Assembly: GCF_049723905.1 (NCBI RefSeq)
Contig: NZ_JBJKFD010000001.1
Location: 1,488,001 to 1,552,000, forward strand
DNA: 64,000 bases
Source of the DNA: G963665185 sp049723905
GTDB taxonomy: Bacteria; Desulfobacterota; Desulfovibrionia; Desulfovibrionales; Desulfovibrionaceae
Direction of reading: 5' to 3'
Shown: positions 54,918-63,618 of the stretch, piece after piece
Layout of the letters: each line of letters opens with the position of its first letter
Numbering within the stretch: position 1 is the first letter of the stretch
Translations under genes and position numbers: made by a program
The notes under the pieces: generated by a model
Told to the model about the DNA's origin: nothing
Databases searched by the model: none
Seen by the model: only the letters and a program-made list of their open reading frames with translations

Positions 54918-56573
54918 TCAGGCAACCTTCACGGAAATAATACGGCCCGAATCGCCGTCTTCTATTCTGACATCACAGGCATTGCAGGGGTCGAAAGCAC
55001 GCACGGCGCGCATGACCTCCAAGGGTTTTTCCCTGTCGGCAACAGGCGTCGAAGCCAGGGCCTGTTCCAGCGGGCTCGGCGTTCCGTCCGAACTGCGCGG
55101 AGAAAAATTCCAAAGCGAGGGGATAAGGTAGTCGTGTCCGACAATACGCCGCTTTTCCAGGCGTACCCGATGGACCAGCGCCCCTCGGCCCACTTCCGTA
55201 AATCCCAGCCCTTCGCCCGATTCCGGTGTGCTCCAACCGGCCTGACGCTTGGGGTTACCGCTTTGCAGGCAGGCGTCCAATTCATCCAGCCACTTCAAGG
55301 CCGCATCTGCCACAACCACGGATTCCAGGCCGCGCGAGAGCATCCTGCCCACAGTGGAATTCAGGGCAGGCAGTTCCAGCCCGGCCCACTGCAGGGAATC
55401 GTTTACGAGCGTTCGTACCCCGTTCTCCACGGCGGCATACGCCCCCATAATTCGGGAAAGAGGACCGACCTCGCAGGCCAAGCCGTCGTAGCGTGGCACG
55501 GATATCCATTGGAACTTGTCGTTGGCCCAGTGGTATGCTGGTTCTTCGGTTCCAAAACGCAGTCTGTAGCGGTTGGAGTCGGACGGATCCCAAGCAGGTT
55601 TTTCCGTTACACAGACCTGTTCCCAGGCCACTGGCTGCGTGGAAATATCCCGGCCCGGAAAAAACACCCCTTGTGGAAAGAGGCACGTTCCCGGTCTCTT
55701 TTCGGGAAACTCTCCCAGAGAAAGAAAAGATCCGCCCTGCCCATTACCAGTCTGGCCGGTCGCGGCTTCATGCCGATACGTCCGCCCCACCAGCAGCGCG
55801 TCCGACAAAAAAGTCTGGCGGATAAACTCCCTGCAGCGCTGCACAATGTCGGCACAAGCCGTGCGAGCCTGGGACGAAAGGTCGGGCCCGTCGCCATTTT
55901 CGGACAGCCCACCTATGCGATACGAAGGATGCGCCGGGCCGGTACAGCGCAGAAGTTTCAATGCCTGTTCCAGTTCGGAACGAATTTTCAAGGCTTCAAG
56001 GCAATGGCTGAAAACCAGCAGGTGCACCTCGGGCTCGCCCGCAAAAGCTGGGTGGTCCCAGTCCCCCACGGCAAAAAACTCTCCCCCCTCGCCCTCTGCC
56101 TGGGCTCCCAGCCTCTCCAGCGCCTCGCGGTAAAAATCCCCTCGCCCCCCAGCGGGACGGGGGCCGGTACAGTCCGCCAGCCGCACCGCCTTGGCCGGAT
56201 CGGCCCGCAAGGCACGTCCCAAATTCAGCCAATGCGACAGGGAAAAATGATAAAAGTGCATCAGGTGGCCGGAAATAAGCCGCAGGCCCTGGGCCAGGTT
56301 GCGCACCAGCCGGGCAACTTCGGGCGGACGGACACCCACAAGGTTCTCAATGGCACGTACCGCGGCCAGGGAGTGGCCGTCGTTGCAAATTCCTGTGGCC
56401 TTGTTCGCCAACTGCGGCGCGCTGCCCTCAAGTTTTGTGCCCAACAAAAAATTCATGCTCCGGACCATCTTTCCGGTACTCCAAGCCTCGGCAATCTGCC
56501 CGTGGGAAAGACGCGCACTAATGACGAAAGTATTTTCCACGCACACCATTCTCGTCCGCTGTTCCCTTTGCAT
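54918..56573 (-). CDS. [NiFe]-hydrogenase large-subunit-like protein, one active-site cysteine replaced
   Basis: 551 residues. The N-terminal region aligns with hydrogenase large subunits (AEAWSTGKMVRSMNFLL, then ATGICNDGHSLAAVRAIENL, RLISGHLMHFYHF). The proximal metal motif RxCGxC reads K-A-T60-G-I-C63, so one of the four nickel-iron ligands is Thr. The distal motif DPCNACDVR keeps C530 and C533 but has Arg in place of the usual terminal His where the maturation protease cleaves. No small subunit or maturation protease is nearby. The ATG at 56573 has GGGAG 8 bases upstream. It may be a scaffold or hold a non-canonical site. Confidence 0.88.
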   Translation of the reverse strand: MQREQRTRMVCVENTFVISARLSHGQIAEAWSTGKMVRSMNFLLGTKLEGSAPQLANKATGICNDGHSLAAVRAIENLVGVRPPEVARLVRNLAQGLRLISGHLMHFYHFSLSHWLNLGRALRADPAKAVRLADCTGPRPAGGRGDFYREALERLGAQAEGEGGEFFAVGDWDHPAFAGEPEVHLLVFSHCLEALKIRSELEQALKLLRCTGPAHPSYRIGGLSENGDGPDLSSQARTACADIVQRCREFIRQTFLSDALLVGRTYRHEAATGQTGNGQGGSFLSLGEFPEKRPGTCLFPQGVFFPGRDISTQPVAWEQVCVTEKPAWDPSDSNRYRLRFGTEEPAYHWANDKFQWISVPRYDGLACEVGPLSRIMGAYAAVENGVRTLVNDSLQWAGLELPALNSTVGRMLSRGLESVVVADAALKWLDELDACLQSGNPKRQAGWSTPESGEGLGFTEVGRGALVHRVRLEKRRIVGHDYLIPSLWNFSPRSSDGTPSPLEQALASTPVADREKPLEVMRAVRAFDPCNACDVRIEDGDSGRIISVKVA

Positions 56574-56616
56574 TGGCCTGCTCCCTCCCGTCCGTGCGGA
56601 CAGGCTGTTTTCCGTT

Positions 56617-57918
56617 TCAGCTTCCGGCGCTTGCAACCGCTCCGGTGTCCGCGGATTCCTGTCCCCCCGAGACCGCCCCGGCAGGGGCCTCGGCCAATGC
56701 CTGGATATAGGCTTCCCGTGCCGCCGGAAACGGCTCCAGCGCACGCGGCAGCACTCCCTGCACGTACGAAATAGCCAGCCCATAGTTGGTCATGGGCACT
56801 CCCTGGCTCTGCGCCCGGTAAAGCCTGGTGAGCATCTGCTTGCGGTTGAACACGCAGGCCGCACAATGGATAACAAGCTTGTACGGGGTCAGATCCTCGG
56901 GGAAATCCCGGCCCGCCAGATTGGTAATTTCAAGGTCTCCGCCTGCGTACTGCCGGAGCCAGCGCGGAATTTTCACCCGCCCGATGTCGTCGGCCAGGGG
57001 GTGGTGCGTGCAGGCTTCGGCAATAAGAACCCTGTCGCCGGGACGCAGGGCTTCTATGGCCGCAACGCCCTTTGCCAAGCTGGACAAATCGCCCTTGAAA
57101 CGGGCCATAAGGATGGAAAACGTGGTGAGCTGCACATCGGGTGGCGTATCCGCGGCAGTCTTGAGCACGACCTGGGAATCGCAGATCACGATCTTGGGCT
57201 TGCGGTTCAGGCGGGCCATTGCGTCACGCAACTCCCGCTCCTTCACGACCATACAGTAGGCGTCACTATCCAAAATATCGCGGATGCTCTGCACCTGAGG
57301 TAAAATGAGCCTCCCTTTGGGCGCGCCAAGGTCGATGGGAACCACCAGCATGGCAAGTTCCCCTGCGGGCACGAGGTCGCCCAGCAGTCGGGGCTTGGCA
57401 AACCAGTCGTCCGGCGCCAGCCCGGTCAGGGTTTCCCGTATCTTGTCAATGCCCCGGCCAAGAAGCGCAGAAGTACAAACAACCGCCGTCTTCGACGCGC
57501 CCAAAGCGTCCAGCGTATCCTGCGAGGGCTTTTCCAGGTCGTCCTTGTTGCACACCACAGCATAAGGAATCTTGCGCTCGGCAAAAAGCGAAGCCACGCC
57601 TTCCTCGTACTCGCCCCAACCACCGGATTCGGTCACCAGCAGAGCCACGTCCGTCCGGTCCAGGGCCTTGAGCGTCCTCTCCTTGCGCTGCTCGCCCAAG
57701 GCTCCCTCATCGTCTATTCCGGCGGTGTCGATAAACACAACCGGCCCCAACGGCGCAAGTTCCAAGACCTTTTCCACCGGGTCGGTGGTGGTTCCGGGCG
57801 TTTGGGAAACAATGGACACCTGCTGGCCGACCAGCGCGTTGAGCAGCGACGACTTCCCGACATTGCGGCGTCCGTAGATGCCGATATGCAGCCTGAGTCC
57901 CTTGGGCGTTTCATTCAT
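56617..57918 (-). CDS. hydF: HydF-type GTPase ([FeFe]-hydrogenase maturation family)
   Basis: 433 residues. GTPase domain (G1 GRRNVGKS at 16-23, DTAGIDD, NKDD), a dimerisation domain, and the C-terminal iron-sulfur domain with the conserved C303xH305 ... C352xxC355 pattern spaced by 46 residues. HydF is the scaffold on which the H-cluster's diiron site is assembled before insertion into HydA. No HydA or HydG is encoded in this window. It sits between the aspartase-like and hydrogenase-like genes, 43 bases from the latter. Confidence 0.94.
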   Translation of the reverse strand: MNETPKGLRLHIGIYGRRNVGKSSLLNALVGQQVSIVSQTPGTTTDPVEKVLELAPLGPVVFIDTAGIDDEGALGEQRKERTLKALDRTDVALLVTESGGWGEYEEGVASLFAERKIPYAVVCNKDDLEKPSQDTLDALGASKTAVVCTSALLGRGIDKIRETLTGLAPDDWFAKPRLLGDLVPAGELAMLVVPIDLGAPKGRLILPQVQSIRDILDSDAYCMVVKERELRDAMARLNRKPKIVICDSQVVLKTAADTPPDVQLTTFSILMARFKGDLSSLAKGVAAIEALRPGDRVLIAEACTHHPLADDIGRVKIPRWLRQYAGGDLEITNLAGRDFPEDLTPYKLVIHCAACVFNRKQMLTRLYRAQSQGVPMTNYGLAISYVQGVLPRALEPFPAAREAYIQALAEAPAGAVSGGQESADTGAVASAGS

Positions 57919-57974
57919 TGCGGCACGTTCCTCTTTTCATGGACATAGAAAATTCCTTTGCCTTCTCTCCTGCC

Positions 57975-59423
57975 TCAGCGGTGTCCCAGGCTGGACATGT
58001 TCTCCACGGAAAGCAGCCTGTCCAATTCACCCTGGTCGAGCAGCCCCGTATCCAGCACGACATCACGCACGGACCGGCCGGACGCGAAGGCCTCGGCAGC
58101 TATCTCCTCGCACCGGGCATAGCCCAGGCGCGGCACCAAAGCCGTAACCACGGCCAGGGATTTTCCCAGATGTTTTTCGCAGACTGCGGGGTTCGCCTCC
58201 ATGCCGCACACGCAGCGGCGGGCAAACATCTGATTGGCCCGGACAAGCAGAGCCAGCCCGGAAAGCAGATTCTCGGCCAGAAGCGGCAGAAAGGCGTTGA
58301 GTTCTAGCTGGCCGGATTGGGCAGCCAGCCCTATGGCCATATCGTTGGACATCACCTGAAGCGCGGTCTGGGCCACGGCCTCGCAGATAACCGGGTTGAC
58401 CTTGCCGGGCATGAGGCTGGACCCGGCCTGCATGGGGGGCAGGCGCAATTCGCCAAGGCCAGCACCCGGCCCGGAAGCCAGCAGCCGGAGATCCGAGGAG
58501 ACTTTGTACAGATTGACGGCATGGGCCTTGAGAATGCCGGCAACCTCCACAAAGGCGTCCGCATTCTGGGTGGCGTCCACCAGATTCTCCGCCCTGGACA
58601 GCCCCAGACCAGTGACCTCGCGCAGTTTTTCCACCACAAGAAAGATGTATTTGCGGGGAGCGGTAAGCCCGGTGCCCACGGCAGTGCCCCCAAGGTTGAC
58701 CACGCGCAGCCGTTCCTCGCACTTGAAGACACGCCAGCGGTCCCGCGAAAAACACTCGGCCCAGGCGGAACACTCTGCTCCCAGGCTCATGGGAACCGCG
58801 TCCTGCAATTGGGTGCGGCCTACCTTGAGCACGTCGCTGAACACCTTCTCCCGCTCCTGAAACGCCGTTTGCAATTCGGCAATGGCCTGTTCCAGTTCGT
58901 GCAGAAGAGCCATGGCCGCCACCTTGATGGCAGTGGGATAGACGTCGTTGGTGGACTGATGAAGATTGACGTGTTGCAGCGGGTCTATTCGGGCGTATTC
59001 CCCTTTCCGGCCTCCAAGAATCTCCTCGGCGCGGTTGGCGACCACCTCGTTCATATTCATGTTGGTGGAGGTTCCGGCCCCGCCTTGCAGGGCATCGACC
59101 ACGAACTCCCTGCGTAGGCTTCCGGCTGCGATTTCCTCGCAGGCCTGGATGATGGCCTGGGCTTCCGGGGCGGGAAGGTATCCCAGGTCGCTATTTGTCC
59201 GGGCGCAGGCCAGCTTTACCTGGGCCAACGCGGTAATCAGCTCCGGCCTGGAGGGCCGACCGCTCAAGGAAAAATTTTCCAGGGCACGCGCCGTATGAAT
59301 GCCCCAATATGCGGATTCAGGAACGTCCTTTTCGCCAAGGCCATCCCGCTCCCTGCGGCTGTCTTCGGCCGTATCCGGCCGTTCCTCCAACTGGCGGGAC
59401 ATTTTTTCATTACAGCCAGTCAC
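57975..59423 (-). CDS. Aspartate ammonia-lyase/fumarase-family protein
   Basis: 482 residues. The superfamily signature GSSLMPGKVNP and the regions GGAGTSTNMNMNEV and HVNLHQSTNDVYPTA are intact. Aspartase has MPAKVNP, so identity as aspartase versus fumarase is not certain. AspA-like genes are known neighbours of hydEFG loci, where ammonia or an amino-acid step may feed cofactor assembly. The start is GTG at 59423 with GGGAG about 6 bases upstream; an ATG lies 21 bases inside. First gene of the seven-gene operon. Confidence 0.92.
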   Translation of the reverse strand: MTGCNEKMSRQLEERPDTAEDSRRERDGLGEKDVPESAYWGIHTARALENFSLSGRPSRPELITALAQVKLACARTNSDLGYLPAPEAQAIIQACEEIAAGSLRREFVVDALQGGAGTSTNMNMNEVVANRAEEILGGRKGEYARIDPLQHVNLHQSTNDVYPTAIKVAAMALLHELEQAIAELQTAFQEREKVFSDVLKVGRTQLQDAVPMSLGAECSAWAECFSRDRWRVFKCEERLRVVNLGGTAVGTGLTAPRKYIFLVVEKLREVTGLGLSRAENLVDATQNADAFVEVAGILKAHAVNLYKVSSDLRLLASGPGAGLGELRLPPMQAGSSLMPGKVNPVICEAVAQTALQVMSNDMAIGLAAQSGQLELNAFLPLLAENLLSGLALLVRANQMFARRCVCGMEANPAVCEKHLGKSLAVVTALVPRLGYARCEEIAAEAFASGRSVRDVVLDTGLLDQGELDRLLSVENMSSLGHR

Positions 59424-60359
59424 GGAAGCTCCCTGCAGATGGATTTTTAGAAAAAGCGGACCAGTGCCTCCGCTGGACCCGGCATTCCGAATACCGCTTC
59501 ACGCTTCTTTCCCATTATTTTCGTAATATTTAAAAATAAGTATGTTTGCTTTAAGTTGCACCTTACAGAAAATCGTATGCATGTAAAGAATCTGTATGTA
59601 AAATATGTACTACTAAAATATCGAAAACATCTTTCAAGAGCCTTCAAACAAACGGTTTTAGCCCCCCGCAAAAAACGAAAATTAAATTTAAGCATGGCAT
59701 TGCTGAAGCTGTGCTTTTTTTGAGACAGAAAATAAAAATTGTAAAAAAGGAATCTTCCTGAAGGAATCTCCCTGAGAGTAATCTCCCTGAGAGTAATCTC
59801 TCTGACAAGTGGCAGAGCTCAAGAGATGGACAAGACCTGAAAGACCATAGAAATGGCAGAAAAGCTGGTTACAAAGGCTGGTTCAGAAAAAAGCGATAAT
59901 ATTTGTGTTGGCAATTCATAACATTTTGTCAGTCTAACATATTTGATTCGTGCCACTATTAGACAAATAAAAACTCAATAAAAAGATACTTTAATCTCAG
60001 ATAATACAACGAATTAGACCAAAATATATTTTCCGCCCTTTCCTCTCGTCTTCTGTCCCCAATACCGGAGGGAAAATATGCATACGATTAAAAGGCCTTA
60101 CCCTCCTTTGCCACAGCAACCTCCCAACGAGAGGGGCAAAAAAAAACAAGGCTGGGACGTATGGCCAAAAACGGAATGCACAGAAAAGTTTGTGGGGCAC
60201 AGCATGGCCATGGGGCAGCTGCGTCATTTCCCGCCCGCCTTTTCTCTGCTCACAGCCAGGAACACAAAAAGCCACTCTCAACATCCTTGCGGAACAGCGA
60301 AAGCGGCTTTGAAAAAACCTTATGCGTGGCGATTCTCCACGTCCCGGCAGAAACGCCCG
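59424..60359. other. AT-rich upstream region of the nitrogenase-like operon
   Basis: About 930 bases with no convincing gene. The part 59500-60000 is strongly AT-rich and includes tandem 15-base repeats (59751-59809). It must contain the promoter of the aspartase-like/HydF operon. A 95-codon minus-strand frame (59997-60284) has no recognised domain. A weak hairpin CGTGGC/CCACG followed on the minus strand by TTTTTT (60314-60341) may terminate the MBL-fold gene. Confidence 0.55.
59751..59809 (+). repeat. Four tandem copies of a 15-base repeat
   Basis: Units: AATCTTCCTGAAGG, AATCTCCCTGAGAGT (59765-59779), AATCTCCCTGAGAGT (59780-59794), AATCTCTCTGACAAG (59795-59809). The middle two are identical. 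It sits in the upstream region of the seven-gene operon and could be a multi-site operator or a slippage array. Confidence 0.8.
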
Positions 60360-61166
60360 TCAGTTGCGGGAAAAACGGAGGCGCTGCCTCTCCTCTTTCA
60401 GCACAAGCGTTTCATAGCCTGCCTGCCTATGCTTTTCCATATCCCTCTCCACCATGCGGGCAAATCTCATGGTGTCGTCCTGGGCGAACGGTATATGGTA
60501 AACAACCACATGACGGGGCTTGAAAATATCCGCGATAACGCGTTGACCGGCGGGATTGTGATAAAAAATCGGATTCACGAACACGGCGTCCAACGGCACA
60601 TCGCCCAGCGCTTCCGCAAAATACTCAGGTACGTAATCGGCGTCTCCCGTAAACAGAAGACGCACACCATCCAGGTCCAGAAGATAGCAGTCATTACGAA
60701 TATGCTGATATTGCGGCCCCATGTGCCGTGTACCGATGGCGGTGATTGCCAAGTTCCCCGCAAGTGCAAAGGAACTGCTCTCTCCCGGTTCCAGACTCAA
60801 GCCATGGCAGGAAACGCCAACCTCCCCGGCAGATTCGAACAGACGCGTCAGATCCGGCGATCCCCCTTTTTCCGATGGAAGAAATATCTCCTTTGCCGGT
60901 CGTTGCCGAAGCTGTTCCAAAACGAGTTGCGGCGTAAAGTGGTCGGGGTGCTCGTGGGTAAACAGCAGGTAGTCGAGATTCTCGAACCCGTCCGTTCCTT
61001 TCTTCAGATGCTGCAAATCCAATTCGGAAACCTTGCTGAACGGAGGACCGTCCTCGTGATGGATTCCGTCCACAAGCACACCCACACCGTCGCATTCAAC
61101 CAACACTCCCGCATTGGCAATAAGGGTTACATCCACAAAATGGTTCACTTTCACTCCAGCTGCCAT
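60360..61166 (-). CDS. MBL-fold metallo-hydrolase (UlaG-like)
   Basis: 268 residues. Metal-binding motifs of the metallo-beta-lactamase fold: FTHEHPDHF (HxHxDH), CHGLSLEPGE, GTRHMGPQYQHI, TGDADYVPEY and VYHIPF. The family includes lactonases, phosphodiesterases and RNases; the substrate is unknown. The start is uncertain: ATG at 61166 is used here, but a GTG at 61148 has GGAG 5 bases upstream. It follows the DUF554 gene by 10 bases or fewer. Confidence 0.83.
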   Translation of the reverse strand: MAAGVKVNHFVDVTLIANAGVLVECDGVGVLVDGIHHEDGPPFSKVSELDLQHLKKGTDGFENLDYLLFTHEHPDHFTPQLVLEQLRQRPAKEIFLPSEKGGSPDLTRLFESAGEVGVSCHGLSLEPGESSSFALAGNLAITAIGTRHMGPQYQHIRNDCYLLDLDGVRLLFTGDADYVPEYFAEALGDVPLDAVFVNPIFYHNPAGQRVIADIFKPRHVVVYHIPFAQDDTMRFARMVERDMEKHRQAGYETLVLKEERQRLRFSRN

Positions 61167-61176
61167 ACGAATTGCA

Positions 61177-61887
61177 CTACATATAAAGAGCCCACAGGTG
61201 GGACAAAGGCATGACCAGCACAAATGCGGGAATCATATTGCCCACGGGAAATGGCTTGATGCCACAGATTCGAAACCCTGTAGCCAACATGATGAGCCCA
61301 CCGCAAGCGGAAAAGTCGGCCAGCATGTCCGGTGTGGTCAACGGTAAGATCAGTTGTGCCGCCAAAAACAGCAGCCCCTGCACGGCAAACTGGGGAATAA
61401 CCAGAATGGCAACCGTAAATCCCATGGTGGATGCGAAAATAGGCGCGGTAAATAAATCCAGTATGGACTTGACGATAAGCAGGGTGGAATCTCCCGTCAT
61501 GCCTTCCGTCAGGGCACCGTAAATACCCGTTCCGCTCAGGCTGAAAAGCACCAGCAGCGCAACGAACTTGTCGAGAAACTCTTCCTGACTGATACCACCG
61601 GTGGGCCGGGATATCTTTTCGATCAACTTCCGGCTCAGCCCTGCAAAACGCTGAATCCCGCTTTCCAGCTGCACCACCTCTCCGAACACGGAACCCAGCA
61701 CCAACGCCAAAACCACGGGCGCAAGAAACTTCACCTTGATTATCATGGCAATGCCCAGCCCCATGGATGCGCATCCAAACACCATGGGCATTCTCTCGCG
61801 CATGGCTGGTTTGAGCTTTGGCCCCAAAAAACCACCAACGACACTGCCCAAAACAAGTGCCGCACCATTTATATACGGACCGATCAT
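61177..61887 (-). CDS. DUF554 membrane protein (YdfK-like)
   Basis: 236 residues with about seven hydrophobic segments and the family start GPYINGAALVLGSVVGGFLG. Conserved regions ASMGLGIAMIIK, TAPIFASTMGFTVA and FSACGGLIMLATGFRI fit DUF554, a family of unknown function proposed to be a transporter. The ATG at 61887 gives the family N-terminus; the frame runs further upstream. Confidence 0.85.
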   Translation of the reverse strand: MIGPYINGAALVLGSVVGGFLGPKLKPAMRERMPMVFGCASMGLGIAMIIKVKFLAPVVLALVLGSVFGEVVQLESGIQRFAGLSRKLIEKISRPTGGISQEEFLDKFVALLVLFSLSGTGIYGALTEGMTGDSTLLIVKSILDLFTAPIFASTMGFTVAILVIPQFAVQGLLFLAAQLILPLTTPDMLADFSACGGLIMLATGFRICGIKPFPVGNMIPAFVLVMPLSHLWALYM

Positions 61888-62020
61888 AGTATCTGCCTTT
61901 CTTGGCGGGCGAACCTCGGCGCTCCCCGCCAATATATTGAATAGATGATAGAAAACACGAGCACAGGCCCTGGCATGCACCAGGCCTGGATAATTGCTGG
62001 AACCGTGCTGTGGGTCGGAA

Positions 62021-62341
62021 TCAGGACTCGGAAGTGTAGCCGAACTCGATCTTCGACTTGGTAAAAAAGATGCGCAGGCCGCTTTCTTTAATACGAAGCA
62101 TCAGTTTGTCGTACTCGTCAAAGGTCAGTGCCATATCCACCTGCACCGGCGGATCTTCGAAACCGAAAATAGTATCGCCGTGATAGCGGCCGTCATGTCC
62201 GAAACCTTCTTTACCGGAAAAGAGCGTTGCGCCCCGGATTCCGATTTTCTTGGCTTCATCGACAAGCCACCCGGCAATGGAAGCACCGTTGTATTCCCTG
62301 TTCTGCTGGGTAAAAAACTTTACAAGATATCCTTCTTTCAT
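62021..62341 (-). CDS. DUF190-family protein
   Basis: 106 residues. The family pattern is visible (LVKFFTQQNREYNGASIAGW, GIRGATLFSGKEGFG, DTIFGFEDPPVQVDM). DUF190 proteins are PII-like in fold and often accompany CrcB/fluoride or ion channel genes; the role is undefined. GAGG lies about 10 bases before the ATG at 62341. Confidence 0.85.
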   Translation of the reverse strand: MKEGYLVKFFTQQNREYNGASIAGWLVDEAKKIGIRGATLFSGKEGFGHDGRYHGDTIFGFEDPPVQVDMALTFDEYDKLMLRIKESGLRIFFTKSKIEFGYTSES

Positions 62342-62474
62342 CAATTTGCCACCTCTACAAAAGTCACCGCCAAGGAGAAACACATATCGAGAGTTTTTCC
62401 TCAACTAAAAAAATTATTTACAATCAACACCACAAACAAACAATGATCCAGGTCACTGAAAGCAAGAATTCTCC

Positions 62475-63176
62475 CTAAAGAAGAAAAAAAGGGCTGGTAG
62501 ACAATTCTTTCAATTGGTCGATATCGAGAATACGGATGGTGCCGCGCGCCTTGGAGAGCAGCCCGGCTTCCTGCAGGCGGGAAATAATGCGGGCAGCCGT
62601 TTCCCGGGTAACCCCGGTCATTTCGGCCACGTCGTTATTGGTAAGCGGCAACTCCAGCCCTATTCTGGCCGAAAGCATTGCCAGGGAATTCAAAACGCGC
62701 TTTTCCGCACTCTCGTCTATGATGTCCAGAATGCGGCTGTAAGCCCCGTCCAGCAGGCGGGCCAACACCCCGTAAATGGCAGCCGCCACATCAGGATTTT
62801 CAAGTACCCACTCCCGAAAAACCTTGCTGGGGATGGCAAGCAGCGTGGTCTTTTCCGCAACTCGGGCGGAAAAAACACGTGGGCCGGACCGAAAGCTGGT
62901 CACCCCGTTGAGCGTCATTCCCCGCACCGCAATCATATAGGTGAAAACCTTTCCCGAGGGAGCTGTTTTGGAGAGCGTTACCCTGCCCTCTTCAACCATA
63001 TAGAAATTATCCGAGTCATCCCCGGCTTCAAAGACATAATCGCCCTTTTGATAGGCAATCCGCCGAACGCTGCGGGCCAATTCGGAAAGCGCTTCGGACG
63101 ACGCCAGCCGCAGGCTGATTTCCGTGCGCAAAGTTTCTATTGTCCGCTTCTCGTCGTCCATGTGTTTTTCTGCCAT
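62475..63176 (-). CDS. Crp/Fnr-family transcriptional regulator
   Basis: 233 residues. A cyclic-nucleotide-binding-type beta barrel (YQKGDYVFEAGDDSDNFYMV) and a C-terminal winged HTH (LTNNDVAEMTGVTRETAARI, GLLSKARGTIRILD) are clear. No N-terminal Fe-S cysteines are present, so it is not FNR itself; HcpR/Dnr-like regulators are possible. The start is uncertain: ATGs at 63176 and 63161 and a TTG at 63206 lie in a near-repeated segment. It probably has its own promoter. Confidence 0.88.
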   Translation of the reverse strand: MAEKHMDDEKRTIETLRTEISLRLASSEALSELARSVRRIAYQKGDYVFEAGDDSDNFYMVEEGRVTLSKTAPSGKVFTYMIAVRGMTLNGVTSFRSGPRVFSARVAEKTTLLAIPSKVFREWVLENPDVAAAIYGVLARLLDGAYSRILDIIDESAEKRVLNSLAMLSARIGLELPLTNNDVAEMTGVTRETAARIISRLQEAGLLSKARGTIRILDIDQLKELSTSPFFLL

Positions 63177-63206
63177 GTATTTTCCGCCATGTGTTTTCCG
63201 CTCCAA

Positions 63207-63618
63207 AAGGTGGGATAACCAGAGGGGGCAGCTTCAAAAAAAATCCGATTCCGTAATTTTCAAGAACAGCACGATGAACGGCAAAAGGCAAATTCATTCC
63301 TCCAAAGGCCGGGCTTCGACCAGAAACGAGTACGGCGGTCCGGCCACGCTACAGGCAAACGGGAAAACACCATCCGGCTTTCCGTTCTAAGAATTTCACA
63401 GCAACCGAAAGCAAGTCCAGTGCTCGACGAAACTGTGCTTTGTGGGTATACACAGAACACTTTTAAGTAAAAATTGCATAATGGCATCCATCTCTCGGGG
63501 GGGACCGATACATGCCTGCTCACACCCTGTGCAACCGAAGCTTCATTTTTTCCCCAGTTCGCCATTGGGCTCATCTCAACCATTTGCAGTGGGTTCCATA
63601 CCTTTGCCCTTTTACAAA
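63207..63618. other. Intergenic region before the TolC-family gene
   Basis: About 410 bases between divergent genes without a supported gene. A minus-strand 107-codon frame (63260-63583) has no domain or ribosome site and is probably not coding. Confidence 0.5.

Noticed and set aside
54918..56573. An ordinary [NiFe] uptake hydrogenase
   Set aside because: One ligand cysteine is Thr, the terminal His is Arg, and there is no small subunit, cytochrome or maturation protease gene beside it.
59479..59498. Possible sigma-54 promoter before the seven-gene operon
   Set aside because: GG and GC have the right 10-base spacing on the minus strand, but the flanks (GGTATT and ATGC) match the consensus poorly.
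59997..60284. 95-codon minus-strand frame downstream of the MBL-fold gene
   Set aside because: No domain, no ribosome site, lies in an otherwise non-coding AT-rich region.
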